A stretch of DNA of 64,000 nt. Source: a methanogenic archaeon mixed culture ISO4-G1. GTDB lineage: Archaea > Thermoplasmatota > Thermoplasmata > Methanomassiliicoccales > Methanomethylophilaceae. The first letter of the stretch is position 1. Each line of letters starts with the position of its first letter. Under the pieces are notes generated by a model. The model was not told the DNA's origin and did no database searches. It saw nothing but the letters and a program-made list of their open reading frames with translations. A program made the position numbers and the translations under genes. Of the stretch, positions 17,493 to 26,446 are shown in pieces. Location: assembly GCA_001563305.1 (NCBI GenBank), contig CP013703.1, positions 1,351,773 to 1,415,772 on the forward strand, given 5' to 3'.

Positions 17493-18071
17493 ATGGAAAC
17501 GAGAAACATCGAAAAGGCCTACCTGGATTCCAAGATCGTGATGAAAGGGGATTACCCGTACTTCATCAACTCCATATCGGACGGCAACCCGCCCGTGACG
17601 CGCGAACTGCTCGACGAGATCGTCGGCGGTTTCCAGAGATTGGCAGACATGGACACCGATGTGTATCTCGCACCTGAGGCCATGGGTATACCCATCGCCT
17701 CGGCCCTGACCATGCGCACAGGTGTACCCTTCCAGATCATACGCAAGAGGGGGCACGGGACCCCCGGTGAGATCGTGATCACCAAGAGCACCGGATACGA
17801 GACATCCAAGCTGTATGTGAGCTCGATCGAGCCCGGTACCAAGGTGATCCTCGTGGACGATGTCCTGAGCACCGGAGGGACCATGGAGGCCACCGTCAAG
17901 GCCCTGCGCGACCACGGCATCATAGTGGAGAGGGCCCTGGTGGTCCTCAACAAGAGCCCCGACATCGAGGCTTTCTCCAAGAAGATCGATCTGGAGATCT
18001 GCTCCCTGATCGACGTCGGCGTCGAGGACGGGAAACCCGTCATCAAGAACAAGAAGACCGGACTGCTGTGA
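17493..18071 (+). CDS. hpt: Hypoxanthine/guanine phosphoribosyltransferase
   Basis: 192 residues with the PRPP-binding loop VILVDDVLSTGGTMEA at about 113-128 and the methanogen Hpt opening KGDYPYFINSISDGNPPV. It salvages purine bases with PRPP to nucleotides in the cytosol. Base preference is from family knowledge of archaeal Hpt. It stands alone and converges on the DUF5131 gene. Confidence 0.85.
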   Translation: METRNIEKAYLDSKIVMKGDYPYFINSISDGNPPVTRELLDEIVGGFQRLADMDTDVYLAPEAMGIPIASALTMRTGVPFQIIRKRGHGTPGEIVITKSTGYETSKLYVSSIEPGTKVILVDDVLSTGGTMEATVKALRDHGIIVERALVVLNKSPDIEAFSKKIDLEICSLIDVGVEDGKPVIKNKKTGLL

Positions 18072-18075
18072 ACAA

Positions 18076-19068
18076 TCACTCCAGGAAATCGTCCAGCGTT
18101 CTTACCGAAGGTGCGGTTTCGACCGGATTCCAATCCGCATCCACAAGGGACACCTGCTTGCATCCGCCGCAGTCCAGACACCCGTAGCACACCGGCCTGT
18201 TCACGCATTCCCTGCACATGTGGCTGTTGTAGACCGGGCTCCCGATCTCATCATCCGTCAGGAGATGCCTGTCGTATGGACTGTACAGATTGTATCTCGG
18301 TCTCCCGAAGAACCTCCCCAATCCCGACCTGTACGCCCATCTTCCCTGTTCCTGGAGGGTCTCCAGCTCATATCTGGCCCCGTCCTTATAGAACACGGAT
18401 CCGACGTAGTTCACTATGAGGTTCACACGGTTCTCCTCGCATGCCCTGCTGACGGCCTCGATCCATTCGTACCTGCAGGGCCTCCTCCCTCCGAATCCCT
18501 CTCCGGAGAGGTTCACCTGCTCTATCTGACCCGACGCGACAGCGGGGAATACGTCGACGGGCGATATCATAGGTGCCAGATTGAGCTGTTTGTGCTTCGC
18601 AGGGATCCTCTCGAACACCGGCCATCTCTCGTCGAACGCCCTTTGCGTCTCGCAGGTGATGCTGAGGATGACGTTCTCGTAGCCATCCCCCCAATCCTCC
18701 GGGAGGCAGCCCCGGATCCTGCCGACCCTCTTCGTGAGGATGTAGAATATGACGTCGGGGCGTTTCCTGATTATCGACCACATCTCATCGCGCCAGGGGT
18801 CCGCATCCTCGATGAACGTGTCCGAGGTCATGTTGATGCTCAGCATGAGTCCGGACGGGACCTTGTAGCGCCCCTTGCGGTCCTTCTGCAGCGGCAGATC
18901 GAATTCCTTGGTCCTGGAGACGGTGTCCGAATTCTCCGGGACCCCCCTCATCTCGTCCAGGAAGAACATGTAGCAGTTCTCGCACCCTTCGCTGCACCTC
19001 CTGCACCCGTGCCAGGGATTCCAGGTCCTTGGATTCGTCGTATCTCTCACCTCCTGCCTTGCAATCAA
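18076..19068 (-). CDS. DUF5131 family protein (phage Gp37/Gp68-like)
   Basis: 330 residues. The N terminus has the family pattern TWNPWHGCRRCSEGCENCY, a four-Cys cluster, and the C terminus a second cysteine-rich patch (CRECVNRPVCYGC). The family is frequent in phages and mobile DNA and its activity is not established. The tail SVRTLDDFLE resembles a PCNA-interacting peptide. The longest start is a TTG at 19068; a GTG six codons in (19050) preceded by GGAGG is also good. Confidence 0.75.
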   Translation of the reverse strand: MIARQEVRDTTNPRTWNPWHGCRRCSEGCENCYMFFLDEMRGVPENSDTVSRTKEFDLPLQKDRKGRYKVPSGLMLSINMTSDTFIEDADPWRDEMWSIIRKRPDVIFYILTKRVGRIRGCLPEDWGDGYENVILSITCETQRAFDERWPVFERIPAKHKQLNLAPMISPVDVFPAVASGQIEQVNLSGEGFGGRRPCRYEWIEAVSRACEENRVNLIVNYVGSVFYKDGARYELETLQEQGRWAYRSGLGRFFGRPRYNLYSPYDRHLLTDDEIGSPVYNSHMCRECVNRPVCYGCLDCGGCKQVSLVDADWNPVETAPSVRTLDDFLE

Positions 19069-19188
19069 CTATGCACATGCGACAATTTAGGTGCTCGCAA
19101 GGGACATCCGGGATTCCAGACCCCGACCTAGCCCTTTATACCTCAGCAACTGCTTTTCTTATCATCCATTGGACGTGGAGGCGGAGAC

Positions 19189-20412
19189 ATGGACTCGAAG
19201 AAACTTCTCCTTTTGGGGGTCGTCGTCATAGCGGCTATCGCAGCGGTGATGATCGTCTCCTGGGGTACCCAAGGCAACGAAAACGACAAACTCCCCAAAT
19301 ACACGGTGACCGGAGAGACGGACCTGGATGGTAACTTCTTCATCTCCTTCGTGTACTCCCAGAACATCATAATGATGGACGGGAAGGGGAACGTGGTCTG
19401 GAGCCATCACGAGGACGATCCCGCCGACGGGACCAAGGCAGGATTCTGGGACTTCAAGAAGCACGTGATCGACGGTAAGGTGTACTACAGCTACCACGAC
19501 CAGAACGGGAAGGACGACCAGACCGAGACCTGGGACAGGATGGGGCTCGAGGGCTACGCTCCGGGAGAGAGGGTCATCCTCGATTCCAACTTCAATGAGG
19601 TCAAGCGCGTAAGGTTCGAGGAATCCACCACGGTGGATAAGGACCATCCCCTGGACGGACACGACTTCCTCATGATAGACCTGAACCACTACATCATGTC
19701 CGGATACATCAAGGACACAGTGTACAACATCCCAGGCTATGAGAGCGGATCAGAGGTCATCTACTCCTATCTTCAGGAGGTCCAGGACGGCGAGGTCGTC
19801 TGGGACTGGAGGAGCATCGACTATCCGGAGATCTACGACCTGGTCCAGACGGACGCCAACCCTGATGCGAGGGATTTCGCCAACGTCAAGGGCGCCCCCG
19901 ACTACATCCACTTCAACGCCATGCGCCTGAACGACGACGGCGACCTCGTCTGTTCCTTCCGCCATCTGGACACCATCCTCGGACTGGACCGCACCAAGGA
20001 CATGGCCAGCAACGAGCAGATCAAATGGAGGATCTCGGGCGTGCATGACGAGTTCGGCCTCACCGAGGACGAGAAGACCTCCGGCCAGCATTACGTCACC
20101 GTCGAAGGGGACATCATCCGTGCGTTCGACAACCACAACATCACCGGCAAGACCCGCGTCGTGTCCTACGAGATCGATCTTGACAACAGGGAGCTGAAGG
20201 AGTTCAAGCAATACAGGATCGACGGCAAGTTCTCATCCGCGTGCGGATCGGCTGTGCACATCAAGGACGACATCTTCGCGCTGGGATGGGGACGTTCAGA
20301 GAACGATTCCGTCAACATGTGCGTCTACGACTTCGCGACGGACACCGAACTCATCAGGATGACCCTGGAGAATGCCAACAACTTCACTTACCGCTGCGCC
20401 TACTACGACTGA
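19189..20412 (+). CDS. Membrane-anchored arylsulfotransferase-family (ASST) protein
   Basis: 407 residues with an N-terminal signal anchor (LLLLGVVVIAAIAAVMIV) and an extracellular beta-propeller-like part. DGHDFLMIDLNHYIMSG and DYIHFNAMRLNDDGDLVCS match the arylsulfotransferase family, which moves sulfate between phenolic compounds. Several short repeats of the propeller type are visible. A gut or rumen phenol-sulfate substrate is only a guess. Confidence 0.75.
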   Translation: MDSKKLLLLGVVVIAAIAAVMIVSWGTQGNENDKLPKYTVTGETDLDGNFFISFVYSQNIIMMDGKGNVVWSHHEDDPADGTKAGFWDFKKHVIDGKVYYSYHDQNGKDDQTETWDRMGLEGYAPGERVILDSNFNEVKRVRFEESTTVDKDHPLDGHDFLMIDLNHYIMSGYIKDTVYNIPGYESGSEVIYSYLQEVQDGEVVWDWRSIDYPEIYDLVQTDANPDARDFANVKGAPDYIHFNAMRLNDDGDLVCSFRHLDTILGLDRTKDMASNEQIKWRISGVHDEFGLTEDEKTSGQHYVTVEGDIIRAFDNHNITGKTRVVSYEIDLDNRELKEFKQYRIDGKFSSACGSAVHIKDDIFALGWGRSENDSVNMCVYDFATDTELIRMTLENANNFTYRCAYYD

Positions 20413-20416
20413 ACGG

Positions 20417-21301
20417 TCATCTGGCACATGCGTGAATGGATAGTAATGCGGGGTATGCGAAGAAGCCCCAGAGCATCATCAGCATGCCCCCGATCATCAT
20501 GCCGACGGTCGGTATCAGATAATAGGGCACCAGCAGTAGCAGGGCGCCTACGATCATCCCCTGGACGTAACCGACGGCGGCCTTCCTGGCCGTGGTATCG
20601 GGGACCTCGTATCCGAGATACAGCCTGTCCATGATCCTGGCCGCGACCAGCCCGTACATGAATCCCGCATAGCCGAGCGTGTCGGAAACATCCCCTTCCC
20701 ACACGGTCAGGGTAACCACGAACAGCACCGTGAAGACGGCTGCATAAGCGACGTTCGCCAGGATGTACCTCCTGTCGTCATCGTAGGTCAGATCGGTGAC
20801 CTTCCATGCTATCGCCACCGCGGCCAGTCCCACCGTGATGCCCGCGAGCACATCCAGCGGAGTATGCGCACAGAGCACCAGCCTTCCGATCACGATCAGG
20901 ACGGTCAGGACTATGAGGGCTGCGGACAGCATCCTCTTCCTTGTCATCAGCGCCGCGGGCAGCAGCGACGACGTCACGGATGCCGTATGACCGCTCGGCA
21001 GGGCATATCCTCCCGAGTTCGTTCCTTGAGGCGGCTCGATCAGTCCGGAATCCAGCTGCCACGGTCTCGGCTGGGCTATGCCGAACTTTACGCACATAGA
21101 GAACACAATGGACGATACGAATCCCATCGCGAGGATCTCCCCCTGCTTCTTGTCCACATACCAGTAGAACAGGGTCGCCAGCAGTATCGGCAGGACGAGA
21201 TAGAACACCCTGGACGAGAGGATCACGAACAGCGTCTCCACTATGGGGTTAGCCAATCTGAAATCCTGCAGCGGGAACAGCAGCTCGATCCCTGTCCACA
21301 T
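20417..21301 (-). CDS. PAP2-family membrane phosphatase
   Basis: 294 residues with about eight membrane helices and the three PAP2 motifs: KFGIAQPRP (KX6RP), PSGHT, and RLVLCAHTPLD (RX5HX3D). It hydrolyses a lipid phosphate or pyrophosphate at the outer membrane face. It converges on the arylsulfotransferase gene with 4 bp between their ends. Substrate is not predictable. Confidence 0.85.
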   Translation of the reverse strand: MWTGIELLFPLQDFRLANPIVETLFVILSSRVFYLVLPILLATLFYWYVDKKQGEILAMGFVSSIVFSMCVKFGIAQPRPWQLDSGLIEPPQGTNSGGYALPSGHTASVTSSLLPAALMTRKRMLSAALIVLTVLIVIGRLVLCAHTPLDVLAGITVGLAAVAIAWKVTDLTYDDDRRYILANVAYAAVFTVLFVVTLTVWEGDVSDTLGYAGFMYGLVAARIMDRLYLGYEVPDTTARKAAVGYVQGMIVGALLLLVPYYLIPTVGMMIGGMLMMLWGFFAYPALLSIHACAR

Positions 21302-21362
21302 CTTGCCTCAGCCTGAACGGATATTGCTCACGGTTATATGTCAATGACTCCTCCATCCCTTC

Positions 21363-23843
21363 ATGGAGATCCCAAACCATATCGAAGTGCGCGGAGCGAA
21401 GATCCACAACCTGAAGAATATAGACGTGGACATCCCTCTGAACAAGGTCGTCGGAATCGCGGGCGTATCCGGTTCCGGAAAGTCCTCCCTGGCTCTTGGG
21501 ACGCTCTATGCCGAGGGCTCGAGACGTTATCTCGAGGCCCTGTCCACATACACCCGCAGGAGGATGACCCAGGCATCCCGTTCCGAGGTCGACGACATCC
21601 GTTACGTTCCTGCGGCGCTGGCATTGCATCAGCGCCCCGGGGTCCCCGGGATCAGGAGCACGTTCGGGACCTCTACCGAACTGCTCAACAACGTCAGGCT
21701 CATGTACTCGAGACTGGCCAACCACAGGTGCCCCAACGGGCACTATCTCGAACCGAACATCGACTTCGCCGCCATGATCGACATTAGGTGCCCCGTCTGC
21801 GGTGCCGTCGTCAGCCCTCCAAGCGCGGAGGACCTGGCGTTCAACAGCACCGGCGCCTGCAAGAAATGCGGCGGTACCGGGGTCGTCCACGAGGTCGACG
21901 AGAGCACCCTCGTCCCCGACGAGTCGAAGACCATAGATGAAGGAGCTGTCCTGCCGTGGCAGACCCTGATGTGGTCGCTCATGAAGGACATAGCCAGGGA
22001 CAACGGCGTCCGCACCGATGTCCCGTTCAGGGACCTGACCGAGAAGGAGAGGGAATTCGTCCTCCACGGGCCTCCGAACAAGCATCATCTGCTCTATTAC
22101 AACGAGAAGTCCGGCAACGCCGGGGAGATGGATTTCACATACTACAGCGCGGCCTACACCGTCGAGAACGCCCTTTCCAAGGTCAAGGACGAGAAGGGCA
22201 TGAAGAGGGTGGAGAAATTCCTGAAGTTCGGAACTTGCCCCTGCTGCAACGGGACGAGACTGTCCGAGGAGGCGCGTGCCCCCCTGCTCAGGGGGATCTC
22301 CATCGACAAAACCTGCCAGATGACCCTTTCGGAACTCACGGAATGGGTGAAGGGCGTGCCTGGTTCCCTCCCGCCGAAGATGGTCCCGATGGCCGAGAGC
22401 ATCTGCGAATCGTTCCACGACACGGCCAGGAGGCTCCTGGACCTGGGATTGGGATATCTCACGCTGGACCGTGCCACGTCCACGCTGTCCACAGGTGAGA
22501 GGCAGCGGGCACAGCTCGCAAGGTCCGTCCGCAACCGCACCACAGGAGTGCTGTATGTGCTGGACGAACCGTCGATAGGCCTGCACCCCTCCAACGTGGA
22601 GGGACTAATCGGCGTCATGGACGACCTGATCTCCGACGGGAACTCGATCGTCCTCGTGGACCACGACACGCAGATCCTCCGCCGTTCGGACTGGATTGTC
22701 GAGCTAGGCCCAAAGGCGGGTGCCGAAGGGGGCAACGTCATCGCGGAAGGCACGGTGGACGACCTGATCTCGGACAAGGGCTCCATGATCGGAAGGTTCC
22801 TGAAGGAAGGCAATAACGACCTTCGGAAGAGATGCGGGAGGGACGAGGTCTTCGCCAAGGGATCCATAACGATGAGCACCGACCGTATCCACACCGTCAA
22901 ACCTCTGAGTGTGAGGATCCCGAGGGGCCGCATGACGGTCGTCACGGGTGTATCGGGAAGCGGGAAGACCACGATGGTCCTTGACAGCCTGGTCCCTGCC
23001 ATGGAATCCGCCATCGTCGGCAGGGAGCTTCCCTCCCATGTGAAGTCTGTGGACCTGGGCGGCATCAGCCGCGTGAAGCTGATAGATGCCACCCCGATAG
23101 GGATCAACGTCCGCTCGACTGTAGCCACCTATGCGGATGTCCATGACGAACTCCGCAAGGTGTTCGCTAGGACCGATTCCGCCAAGGACAGAAATGTCAA
23201 GGCAGGGGACCTGTCCTACAACACAGGCAGACTGAGATGCCCGCTGTGCGACGGTACCGGCTCGATCAGCCTGGATGTGCAGTTCCTTCCTGATGTGGAC
23301 ATACCCTGTCCGGACTGCAACGGGTCCCGTTACTGCCCGGATGCATTCAAGATCACGAGGACTTCGAAGAACGGCGGGACCCAATCCCTGCCTGAACTGA
23401 TGGAGATGGATGTTGACACGGCCCTGGAGGCCTGCAGCGACCTGAAGGTCGTGAGGAACAGGCTCCAGATGCTCCACGATGTGGGTCTCGGTTATCTCAC
23501 GCTCGGGGAGGCCACCCCCGGCCTGTCCGGAGGAGAGGCCCAGCGCCTGAAACTGGCCAGCGAGATGGTCCGCGGACAGGACGACACACTGTTCATATTC
23601 GATGAGCCCACCATAGGACTCCACCCGCTGGACGTCCAGGTCCTCATGGGCATATTCCAGCACCTGGTGGAGCTGGGGGCCACAGTCCTGGTCATCGAGC
23701 ACGACCTCGATGTCATAAGGAACGCGGATTACATCATAGACATGGGCCCGTACGGCGGAGAAGAGGGCGGGACGATAACCGTGTCGGGAACGCCAGAAGA
23801 TGTGAAGGCGTGTCCCGACAGCATCACCGCCAGATACCTGTGA
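21363..23843 (+). CDS. UvrA-like ABC ATPase (short, UvrA2/DrrC-type)
   Basis: 826 residues, shorter than the roughly 940 of true UvrA. Two ABC modules are visible: GVSGSGKSS (about 35) and GVSGSGKTT (about 530), with signatures LSTGERQR and LSGGEAQRLKL and DEPSIGLHP/DEPTIGLHP. Zinc modules CPVCG...CKKCGG and CPLCDGTG...CPDCNGS are present. Short UvrA proteins lack parts needed to engage UvrB and include drug-resistance types that remove intercalators from DNA. No uvrB or uvrC lies in the window. The first signature has Thr in place of the second Gly. Confidence 0.85.
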   Translation: MEIPNHIEVRGAKIHNLKNIDVDIPLNKVVGIAGVSGSGKSSLALGTLYAEGSRRYLEALSTYTRRRMTQASRSEVDDIRYVPAALALHQRPGVPGIRSTFGTSTELLNNVRLMYSRLANHRCPNGHYLEPNIDFAAMIDIRCPVCGAVVSPPSAEDLAFNSTGACKKCGGTGVVHEVDESTLVPDESKTIDEGAVLPWQTLMWSLMKDIARDNGVRTDVPFRDLTEKEREFVLHGPPNKHHLLYYNEKSGNAGEMDFTYYSAAYTVENALSKVKDEKGMKRVEKFLKFGTCPCCNGTRLSEEARAPLLRGISIDKTCQMTLSELTEWVKGVPGSLPPKMVPMAESICESFHDTARRLLDLGLGYLTLDRATSTLSTGERQRAQLARSVRNRTTGVLYVLDEPSIGLHPSNVEGLIGVMDDLISDGNSIVLVDHDTQILRRSDWIVELGPKAGAEGGNVIAEGTVDDLISDKGSMIGRFLKEGNNDLRKRCGRDEVFAKGSITMSTDRIHTVKPLSVRIPRGRMTVVTGVSGSGKTTMVLDSLVPAMESAIVGRELPSHVKSVDLGGISRVKLIDATPIGINVRSTVATYADVHDELRKVFARTDSAKDRNVKAGDLSYNTGRLRCPLCDGTGSISLDVQFLPDVDIPCPDCNGSRYCPDAFKITRTSKNGGTQSLPELMEMDVDTALEACSDLKVVRNRLQMLHDVGLGYLTLGEATPGLSGGEAQRLKLASEMVRGQDDTLFIFDEPTIGLHPLDVQVLMGIFQHLVELGATVLVIEHDLDVIRNADYIIDMGPYGGEEGGTITVSGTPEDVKACPDSITARYL

Positions 23844-24398
23844 TCAGTGGTGCATCGGCTGTATCGGCGGCTGGTCGCCGTCGAGGAACCTCTTGACGGT
23901 GGGAACTTCCACCATGCTGCAGATCAATTCCGCGGCATCGTTACCCTTCTCGTTGTAGGGGATCAACGCACCCTTGGCCAGATACGGGAAGACGCTCCTC
24001 TCGCCCGATCCGAAGTACGTGCTGATGACGCAGAACTCCGTCAGCATACCTGCGTATATGGCGGAATCCACGCCGTTCTCCTTCAGGATGTCCAGGAGAT
24101 TCGTCTCCTTGAAGCAGTTCATGTGCTGCTTGTCCACGATGATGTCAGAATCCTTGACCTCGAGTCCGGGGAGCCATTCGTCCGCGTCGTCGCCCTGATA
24201 GCCTGTGTGGGATTCCCCGATGAAGCGGATCAGGATGACGGGGCATCCGTGCTCGCGGAATACCTTGGCGAATTCGTTGATCCCCTTGACGGCGGAACCC
24301 ATCCTGCTTTCCCAATCTGGCACATTCAGCGAGAACTTCCTTTGGGGATCGACGATGACCAATGCGACCTTCTTCCCCCAGACGTAATCACAGATCAT
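23844..24398 (-). CDS. Isochorismatase-like cysteine hydrolase
   Basis: 184 residues with the Asp-Lys-Cys triad of the family: VIVDPQRKF (Asp about 15), DIIVDKQHMN (Lys about 91) and MLTEFCVIST (Cys about 124). Members hydrolyse amides or vinyl ethers such as nicotinamide or isochorismate. It may be a nicotinamidase, but metal ligands are not obvious. The start MICDYVW fits a TATA-like GGTTTTATCC 24 bp upstream on the minus strand; the longer frame from 24449 would begin inside a palindrome. Confidence 0.8.
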   Translation of the reverse strand: MICDYVWGKKVALVIVDPQRKFSLNVPDWESRMGSAVKGINEFAKVFREHGCPVILIRFIGESHTGYQGDDADEWLPGLEVKDSDIIVDKQHMNCFKETNLLDILKENGVDSAIYAGMLTEFCVISTYFGSGERSVFPYLAKGALIPYNEKGNDAAELICSMVEVPTVKRFLDGDQPPIQPMHH

Positions 24399-24437
24399 GC
24401 ACGTGGATGCACTTGGAGGATAAAACCTATTATGATT

Positions 24438-24458
24438 GTTCCGAACCATGTTCGGAAC
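24438..24458. promoter_or_regulatory. Perfect palindrome between divergent promoters
   Basis: GTTCCGAAC, a 3-bp spacer and GTTCGGAAC form a perfect 9-bp inverted repeat. It lies between the TATA-like sequences of the isochorismatase gene (about 24417-24426) and of the surface protein gene (about 24460-24468), a good position for one regulator to control both. Confidence 0.6.
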
Positions 24459-24497
24459 TCTTTATTTAGAAGACCGTGACTTCTCGTTCCGTTCAAC

Positions 24498-26381
24498 ATG
24501 GATAAGCTCTCCGCTCTCATAGTCTTCCTCGGTGTCGCCATAGCATGCACCGCAGGTGCGCTGATCCTGGTCGAATACGAGGAATTCAGTATCGACTACG
24601 ATCTGGGTGACGGAGAGCTGTCCGGGAATGCCCCGGTGAAGTACCATCCCGGCGATATCCTCGAGCTGCCCAGCGCCACGAAGGAGGGCTTCTTCTTCAT
24701 GGGATGGGTCCTCAGCGAAGATGACGAGGATTTCTTCAACGGAAACACAAAAGGCCTCAGGGGCAACATAACCCTGATAGCCGTGTACTCGCAGAACCTG
24801 AACGGTTGCTGGGAGAGGTTCAACCTGAGCGGCGAGTACAGGGATTGGTTCAACTCGTACACCATCAGCGGACAGCAGACCTTCAAGCACATGTATTACG
24901 ACGTGGAGAGAGGCGAGTACTACATGCACAGCGACTACATGAAGGTCTACACATACTACAACGGCATCAGCAGGACCATATCGAATTCCTACGAGTACTG
25001 GCCGACCGAGGTCGACTGGGAGGTCACCGGCGAGTGGACCGAGACCATCGAGACGGTTGACGGAGTCAAAGAGTGCAACGTCACCGAATTTACGTATGGC
25101 GACGGATCCGTTCAGACTGTCTGGGGTTCCGACGACGTCTGGTACGAATACAAGCTTGTGTACGTCGAGAAAGACCGCTACGGCAATATAGTCAGCACCA
25201 CCACATTCACCCTGAAGGACTACGGAACCGACGAGATGCCCAAGGACTGTACCGTGGATGTCGTCGCCGAGAACGGGATCACCGTCTCCGGTAACGAGAG
25301 CCCGTACACGCTGGGCGACATCGCGACACTCACCGCGACCGTCGGCAGCGGTACGACCTTCGCAGGATGGTACGATGCCAACATGAACCTCCTGTCCAGG
25401 AACCTGACGTACAAGTTCACCGTCGTCGGGGACATGACGATATACGCCCTCAACAACCAGTCGGATGACGTGACGTTCGCTTCGGATACACCTGTCAACC
25501 TTGACATCGAGGACATATTCAGCGACGATGCCGTCTTCACGATCACCAACACGGATACGCTGGAATCCGAGACCGTTACGAACGAGACCTACACCTTCCT
25601 GAACGGAGGGCCTTACAGGATAACCGTGACCGATACCAACGGTGTCCACAAGATCTACTCGGTGAAGGTCACCGGACTTGCGGACCGTGTATTCGAATGG
25701 AAATTCAACGGAAAGACCTACAACGTCACGCTGGGCATCGACTACGACGACCTGCTGAAGGCCAGGAGCCTGTACACTGTGAGCGAGAGAGCGTACTCTT
25801 CCAATACGTCCCACAACACCTCGTTCGTCACATACGCCTACGAGAAGGACTTCATGGCGCCGTACATGGACCAGCTGGTGGAACTGGTGCACACCGCGAT
25901 GGTGGGCAAGAACGACACGGTCAACGACTCCAACGTCGTGAACTGCCTGCTCAGGTTCGTCCAATACATAGAGTACGAGACCGACCTGGACACCATGGGA
26001 GCGAACGAATACTGGAAGTTCCCGCTGGAGACCCTGTACGACCAGGGAGGGGACTGCGAGGACACCTCGATACTCTTCGCCGCGATGGCGCATGTGTTCA
26101 AGGAGAAGTACGGAATGACCTACCACTGCGGATTCGAGGTCATCCCCCAGCATGCGATAGCCATCGTGAAGCTGTCCGGCTCCGGATCCTACCAGACCAA
26201 CCCCAGCGGATGGCTGTACTGCGAGACCACGGCCAAGGATTCCTCCGCCACCGATGCGGGAGAGATCCCACCCAAAATGACCGTCTACAGCAGCAAATAC
26301 GGAACACAGTACGTTAAGGAGTACTTCACCAATTCCAAGTACTACAGCGACAAGACCTCGGAGATGTTCGCCATCGACTGA
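24498..26381 (+). CDS. Surface protein with InlB-type repeats and transglutaminase-like domain
   Basis: 627 residues: an N-terminal signal anchor (LIVFLGVAIACTAGALILV), an InlB B-repeat-like module (ending FFFMGWVLSEDDEDFF), a middle part rich in Thr, Tyr and Gly, a second such module (FAGWYDANMNLLSRN), and a C-terminal transglutaminase-like domain with GGDCEDTSILFAAMAH, HAIAIV and a later Asp/Glu region that fit a Cys-His-Asp core. It is probably exported and held at the membrane, possibly as a peptidase or adhesin of gut-associated archaea. Role is inferred from domains only. Confidence 0.75.
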   Translation: MDKLSALIVFLGVAIACTAGALILVEYEEFSIDYDLGDGELSGNAPVKYHPGDILELPSATKEGFFFMGWVLSEDDEDFFNGNTKGLRGNITLIAVYSQNLNGCWERFNLSGEYRDWFNSYTISGQQTFKHMYYDVERGEYYMHSDYMKVYTYYNGISRTISNSYEYWPTEVDWEVTGEWTETIETVDGVKECNVTEFTYGDGSVQTVWGSDDVWYEYKLVYVEKDRYGNIVSTTTFTLKDYGTDEMPKDCTVDVVAENGITVSGNESPYTLGDIATLTATVGSGTTFAGWYDANMNLLSRNLTYKFTVVGDMTIYALNNQSDDVTFASDTPVNLDIEDIFSDDAVFTITNTDTLESETVTNETYTFLNGGPYRITVTDTNGVHKIYSVKVTGLADRVFEWKFNGKTYNVTLGIDYDDLLKARSLYTVSERAYSSNTSHNTSFVTYAYEKDFMAPYMDQLVELVHTAMVGKNDTVNDSNVVNCLLRFVQYIEYETDLDTMGANEYWKFPLETLYDQGGDCEDTSILFAAMAHVFKEKYGMTYHCGFEVIPQHAIAIVKLSGSGSYQTNPSGWLYCETTAKDSSATDAGEIPPKMTVYSSKYGTQYVKEYFTNSKYYSDKTSEMFAID

Positions 26382-26446
26382 TTCGACGATTGACACTACA
26401 AAGGTATTAATCGGACGAAACGGGTTGCTGGAACATAGGTGACGAT

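Noticed and set aside
21249-22586. 445-codon minus-strand frame opposite the UvrA-like gene
   Set aside because: It lies across uvrA and PAP2 coding sequence; no domain and low-complexity basic stretches. A shadow frame.
24398-24449. Longer start for the isochorismatase-like gene at 24449
   Set aside because: The ATG would lie within the palindrome and upstream of the better TATA-like sequence; the family N terminus begins near MICDYVW.
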